Positions 58,672 through 64,000 of a DNA stretch of 64,000 nucleotides are shown in pieces; position 1 is the stretch's first letter; every line of letters starts with the position of its first letter. The stretch comes from Flavobacterium sp. CFS9 (GTDB lineage: Bacteria; Bacteroidota; Bacteroidia; Flavobacteriales; Flavobacteriaceae). The notes below the pieces were generated by a model that worked only from the letters and a program-made list of their open reading frames with translations, did no database searches and was not told where the DNA came from. A program made the position numbers and the translations under genes. The stretch lies in contig NZ_AP031573.1 of assembly GCF_041154745.1 (NCBI RefSeq), positions 3,968,001-4,032,000 on the forward strand, written 5' to 3'.

Positions 58672-59388
58672 ATGGAAAATAATAACAAAAGAATACTTTT
58701 AGTAGAAGATGACCTTAATTTTGGGGCAGTTCTTAAAGATTATCTAATGTTAAATGACTTTGAAGTTACTTTAGCTAAAAACGGTATGGAAGGTTTCGAA
58801 AAATTCAAGAAAGATGTATACGATTTATGTATTCTTGATGTGATGATGCCTTATAAAGATGGTTATACTTTAGCCAAGGAGATTAGAGAAAAGAACAGTG
58901 AAGTGCCAATTATCTTCTTAACAGCTAAATCAATGAAAGAAGATGTATTGAAAGGATACAAAGCCGGTGCTGATGATTATTTGAATAAGCCTTTTGATTC
59001 TGAGGTTTTATTGATGAAGATTAAAGCAATTATTCAAAGAAAATCTGCTGATACAAAAGCTGAACAAGTGCAGTTTGAGTTTAATATTGGTAAATTCCAT
59101 TTAAATTCTAAATTAAGATTTCTGACATTTGAAAGCGAAGAACCGATAAAATTGTCTCCAAAAGAGAATGAATTGCTTAAGATGTTGATTCTTCATGAAA
59201 ATGATTTAATGCCAAGAGAATTAGCTTTGACTAAAATCTGGAGAGATGATAACTATTTTACATCCAGAAGTATGGACGTTTACATTGCTAAACTTAGAAA
59301 ATACTTAAAAGCTGACGAAGATGTTGAAATCTTAAACATTCACGGTGAAGGTTTCAGACTTGTTGTTAAAAGCAAAGTTACAGAATAA
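58672..59388 (+). CDS. OmpR-family response regulator
   Basis: 238 residues. Receiver domain: LLVEDD, phospho-acceptor Asp56 in LCILDVMMP, Thr in FLTAK, Lys in DYLNKPF. C-terminal winged-helix: IKLSPKENELLKML, LMPRELALTKIW, RDDNYFTSRSMDVYIAKLRKYL (parts FTSRSMDVYI and LRKYL), GEGFRLV. Partner of the preceding kinase. It ends in a strong terminator at 59421-59447, which separates it from the RNA-repair locus. Confidence 0.95.
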   Translation: MENNNKRILLVEDDLNFGAVLKDYLMLNDFEVTLAKNGMEGFEKFKKDVYDLCILDVMMPYKDGYTLAKEIREKNSEVPIIFLTAKSMKEDVLKGYKAGADDYLNKPFDSEVLLMKIKAIIQRKSADTKAEQVQFEFNIGKFHLNSKLRFLTFESEEPIKLSPKENELLKMLILHENDLMPRELALTKIWRDDNYFTSRSMDVYIAKLRKYLKADEDVEILNIHGEGFRLVVKSKVTE

Positions 59389-59420
59389 CAAAAAATAAAG
59401 ACCAAACAGAAAAATATTAG

Positions 59421-59447
59421 AGTCCTGAGAAATCAGGACTTTTTTTA
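59421..59447 (+). terminator. Terminator of the two-component pair
   Basis: AGTCCTGA (59421-59428), tetraloop GAAA, TCAGGACT (59433-59440), then seven T. A GNRA-type loop makes it a strong hairpin. Confidence 0.9.
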
Positions 59448-59500
59448 TGCGAAATTTTAACAGCCTGGCACGAGAAGTTCGTTAAGATTTAGTTTTAAGG

Positions 59501-59544
59501 CTTTGCGAATACTGCGTTTTTTTCTCTGCGTTCTTTGCGGTTAA
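59501..59544. repeat. Half copy of the palindromic element found at 10852-11149
   Basis: CTTTGCGAATACTGCG, a T-run, then CTGCGTTCTTTGCGGTTAA, in the same order and orientation as the right halves of the two full copies. The left half is missing. Confidence 0.6.
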
Positions 59545-59671
59545 GCAAAAAAGATAAAAAAAACATTATTAAAGTGTAATTTCTATCTTTTTGATTTTAA
59601 GCAATGTAGTTTCTGTTTTGGTTTTAGCATAATATAAATAAATTTTTTGTAATGATTTTTCTTAAAATAAA

Positions 59672-59704
59672 TTTGGAAAATCAAAAAAGTATTCTGAATA
59701 TTTG
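59672..59704 (+). promoter_or_regulatory. Possible promoter of the leader unit before the RNA-repair operon
   Basis: TTTG (59672-59675), 21 bases, AATATTTG (59697-59704), one base off TAnnTTTG. Expected start near 59711, ahead of the short frame at 59745. Between 59545 and 59671 I see only AT-rich sequence. Confidence 0.4.
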
Positions 59705-59744
59705 CAGACGAAAAAAATAATAACCCTTTAAAAACGAAGAAAAA

Positions 59745-59828
59745 ATGTTTGTATTTACATCTACATCTCAGAGCTTCACATCAAACAATTTTGATGAAGT
59801 GCTTCTTCGTGGCTTATTTCAATCTTAG
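59745..59828 (+). CDS. 27-codon leader open frame
   Basis: It starts with ATG behind an A-rich leader (AACGAAGAAAAA) and reads MFVFTSTSQSF, then TSNNFDEVLLRGLFQS, stop TAG. It is not a known small protein: no membrane helix, no run of a single amino acid. It ends 20 bases before the left arm of an intrinsic terminator, and its last part contributes to an alternative RNA pairing (see the attenuator entry). I read it as a leader peptide whose translation controls termination; a real small protein is the alternative. Confidence 0.45.
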   Translation: MFVFTSTSQSFTSNNFDEVLLRGLFQS

Positions 59829-59884
59829 AAATATACTTTTAGATATATAAAAGCCCGAAGACATTTAGTTTCGGGCTTTTTTTT
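59774..59884 (+). promoter_or_regulatory. Candidate translation-sensitive attenuator of the RNA-repair operon
   Basis: Three pairings can be drawn. P1 (59774-59799): CTTC plus ATCAAA with TTTGAT plus GAAG, two-base bulge, loop CAAT, inside the leader frame. P2, antiterminator: 59804-59815 (TCTTCGTGGCTT) with 59851-59861 (AAGCCCGAAGA), 11 pairs and one bulged T. P3, terminator: 59849-59859 with 59870-59880. P2 and P3 share the arm 59851-59859 and are exclusive. A ribosome finishing the frame would cover the 5' arm of P2 and favour P3; a ribosome stalled earlier would free P2. By-eye folding only. Confidence 0.5.
59849..59884 (+). terminator. Intrinsic terminator between leader frame and RNA-repair operon
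   Basis: AAAAGCCCGAA (59849-59859), 10-base loop, TTCGGGCTTTT (59870-59880), T-run to 59884. The upstream two-component unit already has its own terminator, so this one serves only the leader transcript or works as an attenuator. Behind it, before the first operon gene, is a second small hairpin (TTTATCC 59924-59930, GGATAAA 59936-59942) without a T-run. Confidence 0.88.
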
Positions 59885-59970
59885 ATTCTAGACACTTCAA
59901 ATTTTCCCGAAAATCGATTTTTATTTATCCTTCACGGATAAAATGCTAAGCCTATTGGGCTGTTAATTTA

Positions 59971-60735
59971 ATGCACTATAATTTTTTTATGGAAAATTAT
60001 ACGGTAGATGAGTATGCTTTATGTGCTCGTTTTAAAAGTAAAAGAAAGAAAAGACGATTAATTAAAGAAGATTTTGAAAAGCAATTAATTGAGTTAAGAA
60101 AGCTTGAAGCTGACCTTTGGAAAAAGCGTAGAGATTTACCTCTTGTTCTATTGGAAGTTCCCTATCAAAAAGGATGGCAGCGTAATTTTAAGTTAAGAGA
60201 TGATGTCGCCAGATCAAGTGAAGCTTCATTTTACAGAGAATTATTGGAAAAAATAAATACGTGGAGGTTTTCTCCTGAAAAATCTTTTAAGAGAAAGAAA
60301 AAGAGAAAAAGAAAACATGTATACGTTGAGAATATCCAAACTGTAAAAGAATTTTCTGAATGGGAATGGAAAAGTTCAAAATTAGAATTGACCGAAAAAG
60401 AAAAAACACATTTTTATAAAAGAGAACGCTGGTGTAGCAATTGTAAACGATACAAAATTAACTATGTATTCAATGAGCCTTGGCGATATGTGCTGCGTGT
60501 TAGTCCTTATGTGATAACACATACCCAAATGGTTGATTCTGATTTGGAAAGTCAAATTCAGTTTATAGACAATTATATTGTAAACAATCATCTGAGATAT
60601 AAAATAAACAGATTAATACATGGCACTTCTCATAAATGGAGCTACTACGAAAAAGAGAATCCAAAAGAGAGAAGTCCAATTAAAAATAAAAGTCTGCAGG
60701 CATTGTATCAGCAATATGTAGACGAAATGATCTAA
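59971..60735 (+). CDS. Basic CxxC protein, first gene of the RtcB-PrfH operon
   Basis: 254 residues from the ATG at 59971; the ATG at 59989 (MENYTVDEYALCARF) is an equally good start. No family recognised. Very basic: SKRKKRRL near residue 23 and KRKKKRKRKH at 107-116. One CSNC pair (Cys155, Cys158) precedes a beta-like segment INYVFNEPWRYVLRVSPYVITHTQ and a C-terminal helical part. There is no signal peptide or membrane helix. Three bases separate it from rtcB. Charge and context suggest RNA or ribosome binding, but this is inference. Confidence 0.8.
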   Translation: MHYNFFMENYTVDEYALCARFKSKRKKRRLIKEDFEKQLIELRKLEADLWKKRRDLPLVLLEVPYQKGWQRNFKLRDDVARSSEASFYRELLEKINTWRFSPEKSFKRKKKRKRKHVYVENIQTVKEFSEWEWKSSKLELTEKEKTHFYKRERWCSNCKRYKINYVFNEPWRYVLRVSPYVITHTQMVDSDLESQIQFIDNYIVNNHLRYKINRLIHGTSHKWSYYEKENPKERSPIKNKSLQALYQQYVDEMI

Positions 60736-60738
60736 ATC

Positions 60739-62130
60739 ATGGGAAATAAATTATCCGGAAAAGACCTGATTAAATTGGGGTTTCCAAAAAACAATTCAAT
60801 AAATATCGCCTTAGGGCAAATAAACAGATATAGAAAAAGAGAGAAAAAAGAATCTATTCTAACCGAAGCAAAAGATGTTTTGCTAAATCCTGAAAAGTAC
60901 GAAGGAAATGGTACTTGGGGTAAGGTGGCAGAAGGTTTAATAAAACCGGTTCAGGTAAGAATGCATCAGCTTAAAAATACCAGAGCTCCTTTCAAAATTT
61001 TTGGAGAAAACGAGATTGATGAACAGGCGAAATATCAATTGTATGATTCCTTAAAACTGCCAATTTCAGTAGCCGGCGCTTTAATGCCGGACGCGCATTC
61101 GGGTTATGGACTGCCAATCGGAGGAGTTTTAGCCACTGATAATGCCGTAATTCCGTATGGAGTTGGTGTAGATATTGGATGCCGAATGAGTCTTTCGATT
61201 TTTGACTTACCAGCTTCTCATTTTAAAGGTAAAGAACATCAATTAGAAGCTATTTTGAAGGACAATACCAAATTTGGAATCTATGAAACTCATGCTTCAA
61301 GAGTAGATCATGATGTTTTTTATAAAAGTGAATTTCAAGACATTCCATTATTGAAAAATCTTTTGCCAAAGGCTTATAAACAGTTAGGAAGTTCCGGAGG
61401 CGGGAACCATTTTGTAGAATTTGGGATTGCTAAAATTGAGAACCCTGAAAATGAGTGGAAGCTTGATAAAGGAGAGTATTTCGCAGTTTTATCGCATAGC
61501 GGATCTCGGGGATTAGGAGCAAATATTGCTAAACATTATACCTATTTGGCGACAAAACAATGTCCGTTGCCAAAAAATGTGCAGCATTTGGCCTGGTTGG
61601 ACCTGAATACGCATGACGGTCAGGAATATTGGCTTGCTATGAATTTAGCCGGTGAATATGCAAAAGCCTGTCACGATGATATTCACAGACGAATTGCCAA
61701 AGCTATCGGAAAAAGGGTAGTGGTTACGATTGAAAATCACCACAATTTTGCTTGGAAAGAAATGGTAAACGGTCAGGAATGTATTGTACATAGGAAAGGT
61801 GCAACGCCTGCAGGAGGGGGACAATTAGGAATTATTCCCGGATCGATGACCGCTCCCGGTTACATCGTGAAGGGTAAAGGTAATGCTGAGAGTTTAAACT
61901 CTGCGTCCCACGGTGCAGGACGTTTATTTTCGAGAGCAAAGTGCAAAAGTATTTTCACGCAAAGTGAAATTAAAAAGGTATTAAAAGCGAATGAGGTTAC
62001 CTTGATTGGAGGGAACATTGATGAAGCACCTATGGCGTACAAGGACATTACTAAGGTGATGTCAAATCAAAGTGATTTGGTTGAAGTTCTGGGAACTTTC
62101 ATACCAAAGATTGTTAGAATGGACCGATAA
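60739..62130 (+). CDS. rtcB: RtcB-family RNA ligase (RtcB2 type, paired with PrfH)
   Basis: 463 residues. RtcB joins 2',3'-cyclic phosphate (or 3'-phosphate) and 5'-OH RNA ends with GTP and Mn2+. Motifs: MPDAHSGYGLPIGGV, the metal Cys in GVDIGCRMS, GSSGGGNHFVE, LSHSGSRGLG, ENHHNFAW, HRKGATPAGGGQLGIIPGSM (in parts HRKGATPAG and GIIPGSM) and SASHGAGR with the His391 guanylylation residue. All are intact. The N-terminus (LSGKDLIKLGFPKNNSI, about 90 residues before the core) is an extension compared with the usual enzyme, as in RtcB2 forms encoded beside PrfH. In that pair it re-seals 16S rRNA cut in the decoding centre. Confidence 0.93.
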   Translation: MGNKLSGKDLIKLGFPKNNSINIALGQINRYRKREKKESILTEAKDVLLNPEKYEGNGTWGKVAEGLIKPVQVRMHQLKNTRAPFKIFGENEIDEQAKYQLYDSLKLPISVAGALMPDAHSGYGLPIGGVLATDNAVIPYGVGVDIGCRMSLSIFDLPASHFKGKEHQLEAILKDNTKFGIYETHASRVDHDVFYKSEFQDIPLLKNLLPKAYKQLGSSGGGNHFVEFGIAKIENPENEWKLDKGEYFAVLSHSGSRGLGANIAKHYTYLATKQCPLPKNVQHLAWLDLNTHDGQEYWLAMNLAGEYAKACHDDIHRRIAKAIGKRVVVTIENHHNFAWKEMVNGQECIVHRKGATPAGGGQLGIIPGSMTAPGYIVKGKGNAESLNSASHGAGRLFSRAKCKSIFTQSEIKKVLKANEVTLIGGNIDEAPMAYKDITKVMSNQSDLVEVLGTFIPKIVRMDR

Positions 62131-62142
62131 AAAACAAAGATT

Positions 62143-62754
62143 ATGAAAAGATTTCAGGATGAAAATAAGTTTTTAGAAAGTTTTGTAAATGAGATTTTAG
62201 TGAAGTGCCCGAAATGTGATTCTAAGGCTAAGATAAAAAGCAAACTTTCAGAGGGATGTGAGTGCGGGCATTGTTATACTAAAGTTTTTGAATGTAAAGA
62301 TTGTTATCTTAAACTGGATAGTCCCGTTTATCAGTATATTGCTTATGGTAAAGCGCATTGCAATCAATGCTATGAGAAGTATGAATTTAGATCACAGCCC
62401 TTAAAAGAGAAGCCGAATAAGTATAAAACGAAATGTCCGCATTGTAATTTTCAGGAAGAATGGAAGCCAAAAGTAGAAAAGGTTTTGAAGAACTCAAAAA
62501 AAGATAACGGTTTAGTTAGAGAGCATTATTACAATCTGCCACTTTGGTTTCAAAAAGAAGTGGGAACAGCTATTTTTTGGGCTTATAACCAGCAGCACAT
62601 CGATTATTTAGGGAGATACATTGAAGCAGAATTAAGAGAAAGAAATAATAAAGGAAGTGGTAACGGTACAGTAGTTTCAAGACTTCCAAAATTTGTAAAA
62701 GAAGCTAAAAACAGAGAAAAGCTTCTTAAGATAATAGAAAAATGGAAAAAATAA
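62143..62754 (+). CDS. Multi-zinc-ribbon protein between rtcB and prfH
   Basis: 203 residues. Eleven Cys in about 80 residues: CPKC (22, 25), CECGHC (39, 41, 44), CKDC (51, 54), CNQC (73, 76) and CPHC (98, 101), enough for two zinc ribbons or knuckles. Then a Lys-rich linker and the C-terminal segment [41 protein letters not shown], which recurs in annotated zinc-ribbon proteins (LWAYNxEHLxxL type) of unknown function. A basic C-terminus ([14 protein letters not shown]). Its stop overlaps the start of prfH by 13 bases. A role in recognising damaged ribosomes or RNA is a guess from context. Confidence 0.85.
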   Translation: MKRFQDENKFLESFVNEILVKCPKCDSKAKIKSKLSEGCECGHCYTKVFECKDCYLKLDSPVYQYIAYGKAHCNQCYEKYEFRSQPLKEKPNKYKTKCPHCNFQEEWKPKVEKVLKNSKKDNGLVREHYYNLPLWFQKEVGTAIFWAYNQQHIDYLGRYIEAELRERNNKGSGNGTVVSRLPKFVKEAKNREKLLKIIEKWKK

Positions 62755-63434
62755 TTCAGATAACAGCAGGTCGGGGACCGGCAGAATGCACCTGGGTAGT
62801 GGCTCAGGTACTTAAAAAAGTTCTGGAGGAAGCACAGGAGGAGCAATTAGAAACGACTTTACTTCAGCGGGAAGCAGGTCAGGAGAATGGAACAATTGAA
62901 ACGGCAACAATTGCAGTAAAAGGTAAAAATGCTGCTCAATTTGCAGCTTCCTGGACAGGAACTATTCAGTGGATTGATCAAAGTCAGTTTAGGAAAATGC
63001 ACAAACGTAAAAATTGGTTTATTGGCATTTTTGAGATTGAACCACTACAGAATGTATCAATTGTAGAAAGTAACATTCAGTATCAGGCCATGCGAAGTTC
63101 CGGGGCTGGCGGACAGCATGTAAACAAGGTGAGTTCGGCAATCAGAGCGACTCATGTTCCAACAGGAATTGCAGTTGTTGCGATGGACAGCCGTTCACAG
63201 CATCAGAATAAAAAACTGGCTACAGAACGATTATTAAAAAAAATAGAAGACGAAACTTTACAACAGCTTAAAAATCATGTCGGAAAACAATGGGAAAATC
63301 AACTGAACATTCAGCGGGGGAATCCGATCAGAGTTTTTACCGGAACTGATTTTAAAAAGAATAAAATAGAGAAAAGTTATAAAGGAACGCGTCAGAAGTT
63401 AACAACAGATTTACGAAATGAAAACAATAGATAA
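62742..63434 (+). CDS. prfH: Peptide chain release factor homologue PrfH
   Basis: 230 residues. The N-terminal [17 protein letters not shown] is diagnostic of PrfH. The GGQ peptidyl-hydrolase loop reads [22 protein letters not shown] (GGQ at residues 123-125). The codon-recognition domain of RF1/RF2 (PAT or SPF motif) is absent, so it does not read stop codons. Known work on PrfH in other bacteria has it acting on ribosomes stalled by a cut in the 16S decoding centre, releasing the peptide so that RtcB can re-ligate. Overlaps the zinc-ribbon gene and the TPR-like gene (17 bases), so all three are coupled. Confidence 0.93.
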   Translation: MEKIIQITAGRGPAECTWVVAQVLKKVLEEAQEEQLETTLLQREAGQENGTIETATIAVKGKNAAQFAASWTGTIQWIDQSQFRKMHKRKNWFIGIFEIEPLQNVSIVESNIQYQAMRSSGAGGQHVNKVSSAIRATHVPTGIAVVAMDSRSQHQNKKLATERLLKKIEDETLQQLKNHVGKQWENQLNIQRGNPIRVFTGTDFKKNKIEKSYKGTRQKLTTDLRNENNR

Positions 63435-63924
63435 ATATCTCTTTCAGGCTCTGGACAGTTATCCTTATTCATTAGAAGAAACGATTGAATCTTTGGATTA
63501 TGCATTTTCATTTGATGCTAAAAATACGATGATTTTTTGTTTGTATGGACGGATTCAGGCGGAGCAATTGTGGAATTATGAAGAAGCCAAATGGTATTTT
63601 CAGGAAGCTTTGGCAATAAATATTTATGCACTTGAGATATATCCGCATTATGCGCAAACTTTAATTTTGAATGAAGATTTTGAAGAGGCAGAAAAATTAA
63701 TTGATTTTGCTTTAACGGTAAAAGGAATCAACAAGTCTGAAATTTTTGTCAAAAAGGCAATTCTTTACGAAGCACAGCAACAGTTTGAATTAGCCTTAAA
63801 AGAAATTAAAAAAGCCAAACTTTGTACGTTACAATTTGCCTTTGAATGCAACATTAGAGAAGTTGAGAAAAGGATTGAAGGTAAGATGGATCTGTTAAAG
63901 AAGAAGAAAAAAAAGTCAAAATAA
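63418..63924 (+). CDS. TPR-like protein with poly-lysine tail, last gene of the RtcB-PrfH operon
   Basis: 168 residues. Helical pairs resembling [79 protein letters not shown]. The C-terminus is a run of nine Lys in the last eleven residues ([10 protein letters not shown]), likely to bind nucleic acid or the ribosome surface. Start ATG at 63418 lies inside the end of prfH. No known family was recognised; partner or adaptor of the complex is a guess. Confidence 0.82.
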   Translation: MKTIDKYLFQALDSYPYSLEETIESLDYAFSFDAKNTMIFCLYGRIQAEQLWNYEEAKWYFQEALAINIYALEIYPHYAQTLILNEDFEEAEKLIDFALTVKGINKSEIFVKKAILYEAQQQFELALKEIKKAKLCTLQFAFECNIREVEKRIEGKMDLLKKKKKKSK

Positions 63925-63935
63925 CTTGATTGAAT

Positions 63936-63965
63936 AAAAAACGATGCAACACCGCATCGTTTTTT
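63936..63965 (+). terminator. Terminator of the RtcB-PrfH operon
   Basis: A perfect 12-bp stem, AAAAAACGATGC (63936-63947) and GCATCGTTTTTT (63954-63965), loop AACACC, T-rich tail. It closes the five-gene unit 11 bases past the last stop codon. Confidence 0.9.
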
Positions 63966-64000
63966 ATTTTTATTATAGGGAATCAAATTTTAAATACACC

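Overview
The window looks like a chromosome segment of a low-GC member of the Bacteroidota, almost certainly a Flavobacterium close to the F. johnsoniae group. Grounds: the house-keeping proteins are of Flavobacterium type; promoters fit the Bacteroidota pattern (TTTG or TTG, about 19 bases, TAnnTTTG) rather than -35/-10 boxes; there is a gliding/type IX secretion style adhesin with a type B C-terminal signal and a PorP/SprF partner; lineage-typical families occur (BT_3928, DUF1599, DUF4835, DUF6495-like, DUF6913-like); and a JOHN-like class B1 metallo-beta-lactamase is present. No rRNA, tRNA, IS element, prophage or CRISPR array was seen. The identification is by reading, not by database search.

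Layout. 1-3.0 kb: the end of one unknown gene and a large exported alpha-helical lipoprotein. 3.1-7.6 kb: tpiA, a TlpA thioredoxin, BT_3928 (MauE/DoxX-like) and DUF1599 on the minus strand, divergent from folP. 7.7-14.2 kb: small mostly minus-strand genes (rlmH, monooxygenase fold, exported adenosine deaminase, GNAT, OsmC, pirin, HEAT-repeat alkylation repair), with several different palindromic intergenic repeats. 14.4-20.1 kb: nadC, BrkB/YihY, DUF2147, metallo-beta-lactamase, priA. 20.1-26 kb: LytTR regulator divergent from rpsF-rpsR-rplI, then an Oar-like TonB-dependent receptor and a DUF6495-like gene. 26-27.2 kb: a 1.2-kb AT-rich gap. 27.2-42.8 kb: a 4207-residue repeat adhesin, PorP/SprF and an OmpA/PD40 lipoprotein-like partner, read as one surface-adhesin operon. 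43-59.4 kb: ligA, a YhhN-like membrane protein, a 5'-nucleotidase split in two genes, DUF6913-like, dapA, bamD-rpoZ-coaBC-DUF4835-recN, fabV, a glycosyltransferase, coaE, and a sensor kinase/response regulator pair. 59.4-63.9 kb: an RNA/ribosome repair operon.

The most interesting locus is the last. RtcB (RNA ligase) and PrfH (release-factor homologue) form a known pair that rescues ribosomes broken in the 16S decoding centre and re-seals the RNA. Here they sit in a tightly packed five-gene operon with three poorly known companions: a very basic protein with a CxxC pair, a multi-zinc-ribbon protein, and a TPR-like protein with a poly-lysine tail. Ahead of the operon lies a separate small unit: a 27-codon open frame followed at once by an intrinsic terminator. 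The 3' part of that frame can pair with the left arm of the terminator to make an antiterminator. This is the layout of a translation-sensitive attenuator, and suggests that the repair operon is switched on when ribosomes stall. That regulation is inference from base pairing and has not been tested.

The second highlight is the adhesin: 24 repeats of about 80 residues whose type order and shared substitutions show a 1212-bp block of five repeats duplicated in tandem. The third is the large number of distinct intergenic stem-loop families, one pair of which carries a compensatory base change.
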